From Lutimaribacter saemankumensis (GTDB lineage: Bacteria; Pseudomonadota; Alphaproteobacteria; Rhodobacterales; Rhodobacteraceae), in contig NZ_FNEB01000004.1 in the NCBI RefSeq assembly GCF_900100005.1, positions 62,001 to 126,000 of the forward strand: a stretch of 64,000 nucleotides of DNA. Reading direction: 5' to 3'. Each line of letters starts with the position of its first letter. The stretch's first letter is position 1. A model generated the notes under the pieces. That model did no database searches, was not told where the DNA came from, and saw nothing but the letters and a program-made list of their open reading frames with translations. The position numbers were made by a program, and so were the translations under genes. Below are positions 41,913-51,009 of the stretch, one piece after another.

Positions 41913-43208
41913 ATGACCATCCGACAGATAAAGGCAGCAAGCGGCCTGCCACCCCAAGCCGCGCAAGACACCGCCGACACCGTGCAGGTGATGCTGGCGC
42001 GCATCCGCGCGGGCGGCGAGGACGCGGCGCGCGATTATGCGCAGCGTCTGGATGGCTGGGACGGTCCGGCCCTGGTTCAGCCCGAGGCGATCGCGCGGGC
42101 CTGCGACGCCGTACCCGAAGGGCTGAAGGCCGATATCCGCTATGCCCATGACAACATCCGACGGTTCGCCGAGGCACAGCGCGCCACGCTGACCGAAATG
42201 GAGGTCGAACTGCGGCCCGGACTTTTCGCCGGGCAGCGGGTGATCCCCGTCGGGTCGGTCGGGGCCTATGTGCCGGGCGGGCGTTATGCCCATATCGCGA
42301 GCGCGCTGATGACGATCGCCTCCGCGCGGGCGGCGGGTGTGGCGCAGATCACGGCCTGTTCGCCCCCGCGTGGCGATCAGGGTATTCCCGCGCCGATCCT
42401 TTACGCGATGCATCTTGCCGGGGCTGATCGTATCCTGTGCATGGGCGGTGTGCAGGGGGTGGCGGCGATGGCGTTCGGCCTGTTCGGCGGGCGGCCTGCC
42501 GATATCCTGGTGGGGCCGGGCAATCAGTACGTGGCAGAGGCCAAGAGGCAACTCTTCGGGCCGGTCGGCATCGACATGGTGGCGGGGCCGACCGACAGCC
42601 TGATCTTGGCCGACGACAGCGCCGATGCGTTGACCGTGGCGTGGGATCTGGTGGGCCAGGCGGAACACGGGGCCAATTCCCCGGTCTGGCTGGTCGCCTC
42701 GGATGCGGCGCTGGCAGAGGCGGTGATGGAACACGTCCCCATTTGCATCGCGGCGCTGCCCGAGCCGAATCGGACGGCCGCGCGCGACGCCTGGGAGGCG
42801 CTGGGCGAGGTGTGGGTCTGCGACACGCCCGAAGACATGGCGCAAAAGGCCGACGAATTCGCGCCCGAGCACCTGCATGTGCAGGCCCGCGACCTCGATT
42901 GGTGGCAGGGCCGGTTGCGCAATTACGGCTCGCTTTTCCTGGGCGCGAACACGACCGTCCCCTTCGGTGACAAGGCGGCGGGGCCGAACCACGTTCTGCC
43001 GACCAGCGGCGCGGCGCGGCATACCGGGGGGCTGTCGGTTCTGAAATACCTCAAGACGGTGACCTGGCAGCGTGTCGAGGACCGCGCGCTGCCCGAACTG
43101 GCGCGGGTCAGCGCCAGTATCAGCCGTCATGAAGGGATGGAGGGCCATGCCCGCAGCGCCGAAATGCGTCTGCCGCGCCCGCCTTCGACGTTGAAAGCGG
43201 TCGGTTAG
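41913..43208 (+). CDS. Histidinol-dehydrogenase paralog, probable sulfopropanediol/other alcohol dehydrogenase
   Basis: A 431-residue zinc NAD-dependent dehydrogenase of the HisD family but not the histidine enzyme, which is at 46301. Zinc and catalytic residues are kept: QAEHG (Gln, His), APEHLH (Glu-His pair), GDKAAGPNHVLPT (Asp) and EGMEGHARS (His). QAEHG replaces the QAEHDE of true HisD, as I recall for HpsN, which oxidises 2,3-dihydroxypropane-1-sulfonate to sulfolactate in roseobacters. No sulfonate transporter or partner hps genes are adjacent, so the substrate is open. AAGGAGG precedes ATG 41913. Confidence 0.75.
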   Translation: MTIRQIKAASGLPPQAAQDTADTVQVMLARIRAGGEDAARDYAQRLDGWDGPALVQPEAIARACDAVPEGLKADIRYAHDNIRRFAEAQRATLTEMEVELRPGLFAGQRVIPVGSVGAYVPGGRYAHIASALMTIASARAAGVAQITACSPPRGDQGIPAPILYAMHLAGADRILCMGGVQGVAAMAFGLFGGRPADILVGPGNQYVAEAKRQLFGPVGIDMVAGPTDSLILADDSADALTVAWDLVGQAEHGANSPVWLVASDAALAEAVMEHVPICIAALPEPNRTAARDAWEALGEVWVCDTPEDMAQKADEFAPEHLHVQARDLDWWQGRLRNYGSLFLGANTTVPFGDKAAGPNHVLPTSGAARHTGGLSVLKYLKTVTWQRVEDRALPELARVSASISRHEGMEGHARSAEMRLPRPPSTLKAVG

Positions 43209-43516
43209 CCGCAGTATTCGACCGCGCGCGCGGCGAAGGCCTTGTAGCGTTCCCAGAACCGTTCGTTGGCGATGTTGTCGGACTGCCGGGTTTCCTGCGC
43301 GCGGTGCGGATCGCGGAAAAACCGCGCGGCCTGACGCTGCTCGCCGCGTGTCAGCATCTGGTCGGCCACGCGCTGGATGCAGCCGCACAATTCCGGCGTC
43401 TTCTGCTTGCGCGGGCTGGCGATGCAGGCGCGGGCGATTGTCCCTGCCTCGGCCGGGGTGGGAAGGGACGGACCGACAAGCCCGGCAAGAACGATGATCA
43501 CGACCGTTTTTTTCAT
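43205..43516 (-). CDS. Small exported protein of unknown function
   Basis: From ATG 43516 it has 103 residues: signal peptide (MKKTVVIIVLAGLVGPSLPT ... AEAG), then a small domain with ACIASPRK, LCGCIQRVADQML, FFRDPHRAQETRQSD and RFWERYKAFAARAVEYC. Four cysteines may form two disulfides. The FFxDPHxAQxxRQSD pattern recurs in small Rhodobacterales proteins that I know only as hypothetical. Its stop overlaps the stop of the HisD paralog by 3 bases, tail to tail. Confidence 0.75.
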   Translation of the reverse strand: MKKTVVIIVLAGLVGPSLPTPAEAGTIARACIASPRKQKTPELCGCIQRVADQMLTRGEQRQAARFFRDPHRAQETRQSDNIANERFWERYKAFAARAVEYCG

Positions 43517-43648
43517 TCCGCCTGTCTTGCCTCGTCGCGGGTTTCGCATTGCAGACTTAGTGCGTGTCCACGCAAGTCCAATTCTGGCTGAAGCCAAAGC
43601 TGAATTCAACTTGCGCCGCGAAAGCTGCCGATCACATTTGGGAAATCA

Positions 43649-43723
<75 letters not shown>

Positions 43724-43739
43724 GCCGTTCGTGGGCGGC

Positions 43740-43768
43740 TGATTAGACGCAATTTCGCGCGGGTGCAA
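43740..43768 (-). promoter_or_regulatory. Candidate promoter of tRNA-Thr
   Basis: On the minus strand TTGCAC (43768-43763) and TAATCA (43745-43740) are 17 bases apart, giving a short leader before the tRNA 5' end at 43723. The -10 and spacing are identical to those of rpmB. Confidence 0.6.
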
Positions 43769-43811
43769 GCGCAATCTGGACGGTTTTTTCGCCCTGCTGT
43801 AGAGAGGGGCC

Positions 43812-43976
43812 ATGGACCGCAAGAACACACACAATAACCAGTCGAAAAAGGACGCCGAGCGCGATGCGCGGTTGAAGGCCGCGCTCAAGGCCAATATGGC
43901 GCGGCGCAAGGAGCAGGCCCGCGCGCGCGCAGGTCACAAGGCGGACGGCGATACAAGCGAAGAAGGGCAGAACTGA
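43812..43976 (+). CDS. Small charged protein upstream of murA (54 residues)
   Basis: A 54-residue reading frame starting [20 protein letters not shown] and ending DTSEEGQN, with AGAGAGGGGCC before the ATG. Its stop and the murA start overlap as TGATG, so murA is probably translated by coupling. The product is a Lys/Arg/Glu-rich helix without membrane segment. I recognise no family; similar short frames before murA may occur in relatives. It could act mainly as a translational leader. Confidence 0.65.
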   Translation: MDRKNTHNNQSKKDAERDARLKAALKANMARRKEQARARAGHKADGDTSEEGQN

Positions 43977-45244
43977 TGGATTCGATTATCGTGCGCGGGA
44001 ATGGCGCGCTGAGCGGGCAGATACCGATCGCGGGCGCAAAGAATGCCTGCCTGACCCTGATGCCCGCCACGTTGCTGAGCGACGAGCCGCTTACGCTGAC
44101 CAATGCGCCGCGCCTGTCGGATATCCGTACGATGTCGGAATTGTTGCGCTCGCTCGGGGCCGAAGTTGCGTCGATGCAGGACGGGCAGGTTCTGGCGCTG
44201 TCGAGCCACAAGTTGTCCAGCACACGGGCCGAGTACGATATCGTGCGCAAGATGCGCGCGTCGATCCTGGTCCTTGGGCCGCTGCTGGCACGCGAGGGCC
44301 ATGCGCAGGTATCGCTGCCCGGCGGCTGCGCCATCGGCGCGCGGCCTGTCGATCTGCATCTGCGTGCGCTCGAAGCCATGGGCGCCGAGATGGAGCTGAA
44401 GGACGGCTACGTTCATGCCAAGGCCCCCGGCGGGCTGAAGGGCGGGATTGTCGAGTTTCCCTTCGTGTCGGTGGGCGCGACGGAAAATGCGCTGATGGCG
44501 GCGACGCTGGCAAAGGGGACGACCGTCCTGAAGAACGCGGCGCGCGAGCCCGAGATCGTGGATCTTGCGCAATGCCTGCGCCGCATGGGTGCGCAGATCG
44601 ACGGCGAAGGTACGTCCGAGATCACCGTCCAGGGAGTCGACCGCCTGGGCGGGGCCACCCATCCGGTGGTGACCGACCGGATCGAGCTGGGCACCTACAT
44701 GCTGGCCCCCGCGATCTGTGGCGGTGAGGTCGAATGCCTTGGCGGGCGGATCGACCTGGTGGGCGCGTTCTGCGAAAAGCTGGATGCGGCGGGCATTTCG
44801 GTCGAGGAAACGCCGATTGGCCTGAAGGTATCGCGCAAGAACGGCCGGGTGCGCGCAGTCGACGTGACGACCGAACCTTTCCCCGGCTTTCCGACCGACC
44901 TGCAGGCGCAGATGATGGCGCTGCTTTGCACAGCCGAAGGCACCAGTGTTCTGGAAGAGAAGATTTTCGAGAACCGGTTCATGCATGCGCCCGAACTGAT
45001 GCGAATGGGCGCGAAGATCGACGTGCATGGCGGCACCGCGACGGTGACGGGTGTGGAAAGGTTGAAGGGCGCGCCGGTCATGGCGACCGACCTGCGGGCC
45101 AGCGTGTCGCTGATCCTGGCGGGTCTGGCGGCCGAGGGTGAAACCATCGTCAACCGGGTTTATCACCTTGACCGCGGCTATGAGCGGGTCGAGGAAAAAC
45201 TGGGCAATGTCGGTGCGCATATCGAAAGGGTTTCGGGCAAGTGA
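43976..45244 (+). CDS. murA: UDP-N-acetylglucosamine 1-carboxyvinyltransferase
   Basis: First committed step of peptidoglycan synthesis, adding enolpyruvate to UDP-GlcNAc; target of fosfomycin. The 422-residue protein has K22-N23 in IAGAKNACL and the active-site cysteine C118 in [15 protein letters not shown], so it should be fosfomycin-sensitive at the target level. It is coupled to the small frame upstream (TGATG) and to the DUF2948 gene downstream (GTGA overlap). Confidence 0.97.
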   Translation: MDSIIVRGNGALSGQIPIAGAKNACLTLMPATLLSDEPLTLTNAPRLSDIRTMSELLRSLGAEVASMQDGQVLALSSHKLSSTRAEYDIVRKMRASILVLGPLLAREGHAQVSLPGGCAIGARPVDLHLRALEAMGAEMELKDGYVHAKAPGGLKGGIVEFPFVSVGATENALMAATLAKGTTVLKNAAREPEIVDLAQCLRRMGAQIDGEGTSEITVQGVDRLGGATHPVVTDRIELGTYMLAPAICGGEVECLGGRIDLVGAFCEKLDAAGISVEETPIGLKVSRKNGRVRAVDVTTEPFPGFPTDLQAQMMALLCTAEGTSVLEEKIFENRFMHAPELMRMGAKIDVHGGTATVTGVERLKGAPVMATDLRASVSLILAGLAAEGETIVNRVYHLDRGYERVEEKLGNVGAHIERVSGK

Positions 45245-45711
45245 CGGATGATGCACGCTTCGAGGACGGGCGCGAGGCGCCGCTGAACCTGGGGGCCCTC
45301 GATCAAGAGGATCTGAAGGTGATCTCGGCGTTGGTGCAGGACGCGGTGTTTCCGGCGTCGGAAATGGCCTGGCGCGCGCGTGACCGTCGTTTCGCCCTGC
45401 TCTTGAACCGGTTTCGCTGGGAAGACAGAGGGCGCGACCGTCACGGGCCCGAGCGGGTGCAGTCGCTTCTGGTCATCGAAAACGTGCTGAAGGTTGCAAG
45501 CCAAGGCGTCCCACGTGGAGATGCGGACACCATCCTGTCGCTGCTGGCGATCGACTGGCAACCCGGCGAGGCGCCGGGCGGCGTGCTGGAGTTGCAGCTT
45601 GCCGGCGATGGCGCGATCCGGCTGGAGGTCGAGGCGCTCGAGGTGGCTCTGCGCGACGTGACCCGCCCCTATCGCGCGCCGTCGCGCAAGGCGCCGACCC
45701 ACGACGGCTGA
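45241..45711 (+). CDS. DUF2948 family protein
   Basis: A 156-residue protein beginning at a GTG that overlaps the murA stop by 4 bases. Family features are [23 protein letters not shown] at the start, [12 protein letters not shown] in the middle and a closing [13 protein letters not shown]2948 is an alphaproteobacterial family that almost always follows murA; no function is known. It is soluble with no signal peptide. Confidence 0.88.
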   Translation: MTDDARFEDGREAPLNLGALDQEDLKVISALVQDAVFPASEMAWRARDRRFALLLNRFRWEDRGRDRHGPERVQSLLVIENVLKVASQGVPRGDADTILSLLAIDWQPGEAPGGVLELQLAGDGAIRLEVEALEVALRDVTRPYRAPSRKAPTHDG

Positions 45712-45751
45712 CCGCGCCCGGCCCCGGACAGGGCAAGGCGCGGCCGCGGCA

Positions 45752-46156
45752 TCATTTCTGGATGGATTGCAGGTAATAGGCCAGCGACAGGATGCGCCCG
45801 CGCGCGATCACTTCGCCGCCGTAAGCGCCGGCTGCCGAAGCTTCGGCCTTGAACTGACCGCCCCAGACCGGCATTTCGCTGCCATGGCCGCGCACTCCGG
45901 TGCGCCCGTCGATGATCTGGATCACGTCGAGCATCGGGAACACGCCATCGTTTTGTGCCGACAATTGTGTCAGGTCGGGCACTTTGACCGACATGAATTC
46001 AGCCATTGGCCCATTGCCCAGGCCGGCCGGGCCATGGCACGAGGCGCAGGCGTTCATATATTCGCGCTGGCCGGTTTCTTCGGCTTGCGCCATCGGGGAA
46101 CACATCAGAAAAACAGCCGCAGAAAACGCGGATAATACCGAGAAAGTCCGTTTCAT
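45752..46156 (-). CDS. Periplasmic monohaem cytochrome c
   Basis: A 134-residue class I cytochrome c with signal peptide (cleavage after MAQA). Haem site C37-A-S-C40-H41, likely axial Met M95 in GSEMPVWGG. GAGG precedes the ATG by 8 bases. It is read against the direction of the flanking murA-DUF2948 and hisD genes, so it interrupts a conserved order. The redox partner is not evident. Confidence 0.9.
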   Translation of the reverse strand: MKRTFSVLSAFSAAVFLMCSPMAQAEETGQREYMNACASCHGPAGLGNGPMAEFMSVKVPDLTQLSAQNDGVFPMLDVIQIIDGRTGVRGHGSEMPVWGGQFKAEASAAGAYGGEVIARGRILSLAYYLQSIQK

Positions 46157-46300
46157 GGTGATTTCCTCCTCTGAAAAAGGGGCTTGCCCCTAAGTCAAGT
46201 CTAACCGGCGCGCGCCGGCCCGCTTTGATCAGGATCATGCTAGGCCCTTGAGGGTCGAAGGCGTTACAAGTATGGGTCGCGCAACGAAAAGGAGCCGCCA

Positions 46301-47605
46301 ATGCCCGTTTTTCTGGATGCCACGGACGCCGATTTCGACGCGGCGTTTTCCACCCTGCTGTCGGCCAAGCGCGAAGACAGCCCGGATGTCGACGAGGTGG
46401 TCGCCGGGATCATCGCCGATGTGCGTGCGCGCGGCGATGCGGCGCTGATCGAGCTGACGGCGAAATTCGACCGGCTGGACCTGACACCCGACACGCTGCG
46501 GTTTTCCGAAGCAGAGGTGGATGCGCTGATCGCGCAGGTGCCGGCGCATGAACGCGAGGCGCTGGAACTGGCGGCCGAGCGTATCCGCGCCTACCATGTG
46601 CGGCAGATGCCGCAGGACCAGTCCTGGACCGACCCCGAGGGCGCGATGCTGGGCTGGCGCTGGTCGCCGGTTTCGGCGGCGGGGCTTTACGTGCCGGGGG
46701 GGCTTGCCTCTTACCCGTCTTCGGTTCTGATGAACGCGATCCCGGCCAAGGTGGCCGGTGTCGACCGGCTGGCCATCGTGGTCCCCACGCCGGGCGGGCA
46801 GGCCAATCCGCTGGTATTGCTGGCCGCGCGGCTGGCGGGTGTGGACGAGATCTATCGCATCGGGGGGGCGCAGGCGGTGGCGGCGCTGGCCTATGGCACC
46901 GAAACGATCGCGCCGGTGGACAAGATCACCGGGCCCGGCAATGCGTATGTCGCGGCGGCCAAGCGGCGGGTGTTCGGCAAGGTGGGGATCGACATGATCG
47001 CCGGTCCGTCCGAGATCCTGGTGATCGCGGATGCCGATAACGATCCCGACTGGCTTGCTCTCGACCTGCTGAGCCAGGCCGAACATGACGAAAGCGCGCA
47101 GTCGATCCTGATCACCGACAGCCCCGTTATGGCCAAGGCCGTCAGCGTCGCGATGGACCGGTTCCTGACCACGCTGGAACGGCGCGACATCGCCGGGGCA
47201 AGCTGGCGCGATTTCGGCGCGATCATCACCGTGCCCGACCTCGATACGGCGGCGGCGCTGTCGAACCGCGTGGCGCCCGAACACCTGGAATTGTGCGTGG
47301 AAGACCCCGACGCGCTGGCCGAAAAGATCACCCATGCCGGCGCGATCTTCCTTGGGGCCTGGACGCCCGAGGCCATCGGCGACTATGTCGGCGGGCCCAA
47401 CCACGTTTTGCCAACGGCGCGTTCGGCGCGGTTTTCCTCGGGGCTGTCGGTGATGGATTTCCTCAAGCGTACGACCCTGGCCAAGATGACGCCGGGCGCG
47501 CTGGCGGCGATCGGCCCGGCGGCCGAGACGCTGGCGATTTCGGAAAGCCTCGAGGCGCATGGGCTGAGCGTGCGCGCGCGGCTGAACCGGTTGAACGAAG
47601 GCTAG
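46301..47605 (+). CDS. hisD: Histidinol dehydrogenase
   Basis: Zinc enzyme for the last two steps of histidine synthesis (histidinol to histidine with two NAD). The 434-residue protein keeps all hallmarks: SQAEHDESAQ (zinc Gln and His), APEHLEL (catalytic Glu-His), DYVGGPNHVLPT (zinc Asp) and the C-terminal HGLSVRARL (zinc His). AAAGGAG precedes the ATG. It sits in the murA-DUF2948-hisD-UPF0262 order; other his genes are not in view. Confidence 0.96.
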   Translation: MPVFLDATDADFDAAFSTLLSAKREDSPDVDEVVAGIIADVRARGDAALIELTAKFDRLDLTPDTLRFSEAEVDALIAQVPAHEREALELAAERIRAYHVRQMPQDQSWTDPEGAMLGWRWSPVSAAGLYVPGGLASYPSSVLMNAIPAKVAGVDRLAIVVPTPGGQANPLVLLAARLAGVDEIYRIGGAQAVAALAYGTETIAPVDKITGPGNAYVAAAKRRVFGKVGIDMIAGPSEILVIADADNDPDWLALDLLSQAEHDESAQSILITDSPVMAKAVSVAMDRFLTTLERRDIAGASWRDFGAIITVPDLDTAAALSNRVAPEHLELCVEDPDALAEKITHAGAIFLGAWTPEAIGDYVGGPNHVLPTARSARFSSGLSVMDFLKRTTLAKMTPGALAAIGPAAETLAISESLEAHGLSVRARLNRLNEG

Positions 47606-47693
47606 GGGCTGCAAAGGGTCGCGGCGCTTTTGATTGCCGAACGGGCTGGCCTGCGCTAGGGACGGTCCATCCAAAAGACGGAAAAAACGACCC

Positions 47694-48173
47694 ATGTCCT
47701 ACATCAGCCATATCGAGTTGGACGACGCGAACCTGCCGCCGCCCACGCCGGAAATCGAACAGGAGCGCAAGGTCGCGATGTTCGACCTGCTTGAGGAAAA
47801 CACCTTTTCGTTGCCAAAACGCGACGACCGCGTGGTGCCGGACGGTCCCTACCGCGTCGGGCTGTCGATCCGCGACAAGCGGCTTGTCTTTGACGTGCTG
47901 ACCGAGGACGGGCAGAAAGCGGCCGAATTCCACCTGTCGTTGTCGCCGTTCCGGCAGGTGGTCAAGGATTACTGGGCGATCTGCGAAAGCTATTACGAGG
48001 CGGTCAAGAACTCGGCCCCCAGCCAGATCGAAACGATCGACATGGCCCGGCGCGGCATCCACAACGAAGGTGCGCGCATCCTGGCCGAGCGCCTGGAAGG
48101 CAAGGCCGAGATCGACAACGATACCGCGCGCCGCCTGTTCACCCTGATCTGCGTGCTGCATTTCGGGGGCTGA
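47694..48173 (+). CDS. UPF0262 family protein
   Basis: A 159-residue protein of the UPF0262 family, with IELDD near the start, RVGLSIRDKRLVFDV, the FHLSLSPFRQVVKDYW block and ARRLFTLICVLHFGG at the end. Function unknown; found only in alphaproteobacteria between hisD and a phosphatase-like gene, as here. The stop overlaps the next start (TGATG), so the two are coupled. Confidence 0.9.
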   Translation: MSYISHIELDDANLPPPTPEIEQERKVAMFDLLEENTFSLPKRDDRVVPDGPYRVGLSIRDKRLVFDVLTEDGQKAAEFHLSLSPFRQVVKDYWAICESYYEAVKNSAPSQIETIDMARRGIHNEGARILAERLEGKAEIDNDTARRLFTLICVLHFGG

Positions 48174-48634
48174 TGGTGGTTGGCGATCTGCCCCAGTCGG
48201 TGCTGTTCTGCTGCGATCACAACGCGGTCCGTTCGCCCATGGCCGAAGGGATCATGAAGAAGTTCTACGGCACCGACACCTATGTGCAGTCGGTCGGCGT
48301 GAAAAGCGACCTGGAAATCGACGGCTTCGCGATTGCGGTCTGTGCCGAGATCGGGGTCGAGCTGTCCCGCCACCGGTCGCGCAGTTTCGAGCAATTGCAG
48401 GAATGGGGCGACGATCTTTCGGCCTTTGATCTGGTGGTGGCATTGTCGCCGGCCAGCCAGCGCCAGGCGCTGGAACTGACGCGGGTGTTCCACCTTCAGG
48501 TCGAATACTGGCCGATCATGGACCCGACCGGGCTGGGCGAATCCCGCGAGGCAAAGCTGGATGCCTACCGCCAGACGCGCGACCAGATCGTCGCGCATCT
48601 GATCGAACGCTGGGGCCCGCCGCGCGAGGACTGA
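48173..48634 (+). CDS. Low-molecular-weight phosphatase / arsenate-reductase-like protein
   Basis: A 153-residue member of the low-MW phosphatase fold with loop FCCDHNAVRSP (C14-x5-R20-S). The loop has Asp-His-Asn where tyrosine phosphatases have Gly-Asn, and the acid DP(T/Y)Y loop is replaced by MDPTGLGES, as in the alphaproteobacterial group next to UPF0262. Both phosphatase and arsenate reductase activity are possible. It ends 107 bases before an inserted trio of genes; infA would be expected next. Confidence 0.85.
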   Translation: MVVGDLPQSVLFCCDHNAVRSPMAEGIMKKFYGTDTYVQSVGVKSDLEIDGFAIAVCAEIGVELSRHRSRSFEQLQEWGDDLSAFDLVVALSPASQRQALELTRVFHLQVEYWPIMDPTGLGESREAKLDAYRQTRDQIVAHLIERWGPPRED

Positions 48635-48741
48635 TCACCGCGGCCCGTGGGCGTCGCCAATGCGCCGGAACATGCCGTTTGCCCGTTGGACGCCGCCTGC
48701 GCCGGTGATACCAATCGCGCGACCATCAGGGAGTGACCGGT

Positions 48742-49149
48742 ATGACCAAAAGCGCGCGTGACACGATCCAACGCTATTTCGACGCCTTCAACGCCGGCGA
48801 CACCGACGCCATGCTGGCCTGCCTTGCCGATGACTTGGCCCATCACGTCAACGAGGGGCAGGTGCGCATCGGCAAGGCGAAATTCGCCGATTTCTGCGCC
48901 CACATGACCCGCTGCTACAAGGAAGAGCTGACCGACATGGTGATCTTCGAGGCCGAAGCCGGCACGCGGGGTGCGGCCGAATTCATCGTGAACGGCACCT
49001 ATCTTGCCACCGATGACGGCCTGCCCGAGGCGCATGGCCAGACCTACCGGCTGCCGGCGGGATCGTTCTTTTCGCTGGACGACGGGCGCATCACCCGCGT
49101 CGTCACCTATTACAACCTTGCGGACTGGGTGGCGCAGGTTTCGAAATGA
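48742..49149 (+). CDS. SnoaL-like / ketosteroid-isomerase-fold protein
   Basis: A 135-residue cone-shaped NTF2-like domain protein: RYFDAFNAGDTDAMLACLADD at the start and a conserved RLPAGSFFSLDDGRITRVVTYYN end. Members include isomerases, cyclases and non-enzymatic binders; the function here is unknown. ATG 48742 has GGGAG 9 bases upstream. It overlaps the GNAT gene by 4 bases (ATGA). Confidence 0.82.
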   Translation: MTKSARDTIQRYFDAFNAGDTDAMLACLADDLAHHVNEGQVRIGKAKFADFCAHMTRCYKEELTDMVIFEAEAGTRGAAEFIVNGTYLATDDGLPEAHGQTYRLPAGSFFSLDDGRITRVVTYYNLADWVAQVSK

Positions 49150-49730
49150 TCGAGGTGCGCGCACTCACCGGCGAGGCGCTGGGCGCGGCGCTGGACGACG
49201 TGGCGCGGCTGCGCATCGCGGTGTTCCGCGACTGGCCCTACCTTTACGATGGCGATCTCGGCTATGAGCGGGACTACCTGCAATCCTATCGCGACAGCGC
49301 GGGCGCGATCGTCGTGGGGGCGTTCGATGGCGCCCGGCTGGTGGGTGCGGCCACCGGCACGCCACTGGAAGATCACGCCGACGATTTCGCCGCGGCCTTT
49401 GCCGGGACGGGGTTGAAGCTGGACGATATCTTCTACTGCGCGGAATCGGTTCTGTTGCCCGAGTATCGCGGCCATGGGATCGGGCACCGGTTCTTTGACC
49501 TGCGCGAGGATCACGCCCGCGCGCTGGGTCGCAGGAAATGCGCGTTCTGTGGCGTCGTGCGCCCGGACGATCACCCGCTGCGCCCGGACAGCTACGTGCC
49601 GCTGGACGGTTTCTGGCGCAAGCGCGGCTATGAAAGACTGCCCGGCGCCGTTGCGGAATTTTCGTGGAAGGACATCGACCGGGACGCGGAAACGAAAAAA
49701 CCGCTGCAATTCTGGATCCGGGATCTCTAG
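49146..49730 (+). CDS. GNAT-family N-acetyltransferase
   Basis: A 194-residue acetyltransferase; the acetyl-CoA loop is VLLPEYRGHGIGHRFF (RxxGxG variant at about residues 110-117), followed by a conserved FWRKRGYERL end. Its closest functional group is unknown. It is coupled to the SnoaL-like gene and followed, after a repeat element, by a nitrilase-type gene; the three form an insertion in the conserved infA neighbourhood. Confidence 0.85.
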   Translation: MIEVRALTGEALGAALDDVARLRIAVFRDWPYLYDGDLGYERDYLQSYRDSAGAIVVGAFDGARLVGAATGTPLEDHADDFAAAFAGTGLKLDDIFYCAESVLLPEYRGHGIGHRFFDLREDHARALGRRKCAFCGVVRPDDHPLRPDSYVPLDGFWRKRGYERLPGAVAEFSWKDIDRDAETKKPLQFWIRDL

Positions 49731-49733
49731 ATT

Positions 49734-49779
49734 GGGGGCGCTGCCCCCAAACCCCCGGAGTATTTGAGGCAAGATGAAG
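49734..49779 (-). repeat. Dispersed intergenic repeat, copy E (short form)
   Basis: GGGGGCGCTGCCCCC hairpin, then CCCCCGGAGTATTT and GAGGCAAGATGAAG. It begins 4 bases after the GNAT stop. Confidence 0.8.
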
Positions 49780-49820
49780 ATGCGGGGCCTTGCGTCCGTG
49801 CATTGGGAAAGGAGCCATTG

Positions 49821-50702
49821 ATGAAAGTCGCAACCGCCGCCTATCCGCTGGATTGGTTCGAGGACTGGTCCGCCTACGAAGACAAGCAGCGCGCCTGGGT
49901 GGCCGAGGCCGCGGGCGCGGGTGCCGATTTGCTGGTCTTTCCCGAATATGGCGCGATGGAGCTGGCATCGCTTGGCGGGGGCAATGTCGCGGGCGACGTG
50001 ACCGGATCGATCCGGGCGGTGTCCGAAAGGGTCGAGGCGATGAACGGGCTGCATGCGCGGCTGGCCGCCGAATTCGGCGTGCACATCCTGGGCGGTTCGG
50101 CCCCGGTCGAGGTCGGGGGCCGCGTGGTGAACCGGGCGCATCTGTTCGCGCCTTCCGGCGCGGCGGGGCACCAGGACAAGCAGATCATGACCCGGTTCGA
50201 ACGCGACGACTGGGGCGTCGAAGGCGGCGGGCCGCTGCGGGTGTTCGACACCGCGCTGGGCAAGCTGGGTATCCTCATCTGCTATGACAGCGAATTTCCT
50301 CTGCTGGCCCGCACGCTGGCCGAGGCCGGCGCCGAGATTTTGCTGGTTCCCAGTTGCACCGAGGCGCTGGAAGGGTACTGGCGGGTGCGGATCGGGGCGA
50401 TGGCGCGTGCGCTGGAATGTCAGTGCGTGTCGGTCATGGCCTCGCTCGTGGGCGATCAGCCGCGCATTTATGCGGTCGAAGAGAACACCGGCATGGGCGG
50501 CGTGTTCGGCCCGCCGGATCGCGGCTTTCCGCCGTCGGGCGTTCTGGCAGAGGGCGAGTTGAACCGGCCAGGATGGACCTATGCCGAAATCGACCCTGCC
50601 GCGATCGCCGATGTGCGGGCCGATGGCCATGTGCTGAACATGACCCATTGGACCGAACAGGCCGAGCGTCTGCCACATATCGAGACGATCGCGTTGGCCT
50701 AG
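49821..50702 (+). CDS. Carbon-nitrogen hydrolase (nitrilase superfamily)
   Basis: A 293-residue amidase or nitrilase-like enzyme. The Glu-Lys-Cys triad is E42 (VFPEYGA), K120 (HQDKQIM) and C154 (ILICYDSEF). Substrates in this superfamily range from amides and nitriles to omega-amidated 2-oxoacids; not predictable here. AAAGGAG precedes ATG 49821. It ends 87 bases before infA. Confidence 0.9.
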   Translation: MKVATAAYPLDWFEDWSAYEDKQRAWVAEAAGAGADLLVFPEYGAMELASLGGGNVAGDVTGSIRAVSERVEAMNGLHARLAAEFGVHILGGSAPVEVGGRVVNRAHLFAPSGAAGHQDKQIMTRFERDDWGVEGGGPLRVFDTALGKLGILICYDSEFPLLARTLAEAGAEILLVPSCTEALEGYWRVRIGAMARALECQCVSVMASLVGDQPRIYAVEENTGMGGVFGPPDRGFPPSGVLAEGELNRPGWTYAEIDPAAIADVRADGHVLNMTHWTEQAERLPHIETIALA

Positions 50703-50789
50703 GCGTTTTCCCCTTGAAAAAAGCCGCGAATGCGCCCATTTAAGCGCCTGTCCCGCACCTCTGGCGGGTCATGCAACTAAGGAGAGACC

Positions 50790-51008
50790 ATGGCCAAGGA
50801 AGAAATGCTCGAATTTCCCGGTGTCGTGAAGGAACTCCTGCCGAATGCGACGTTTCGGGTCGAGCTGGATAACGGCCATGAGATCATCGCACATACGGCA
50901 GGAAAGATGCGCAAGAACCGCATCCGCGTTCTGGCAGGCGACCGGGTACAGGTCGAAATGACGCCTTACGATCTGACCAAGGGTCGTATCAACTATCGTT
51001 TCAAGTAA
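50790..51008 (+). CDS. infA: Translation initiation factor IF-1
   Basis: A 72-residue S1-like OB-fold protein with [20 protein letters not shown] at the start and the KGRINYRFK end. It binds the 30S A site during initiation. AAGGAG precedes the ATG. It heads the infA-maf-rng-yacG unit. Confidence 0.97.
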   Translation: MAKEEMLEFPGVVKELLPNATFRVELDNGHEIIAHTAGKMRKNRIRVLAGDRVQVEMTPYDLTKGRINYRFK

Positions 51009-51009
51009 C

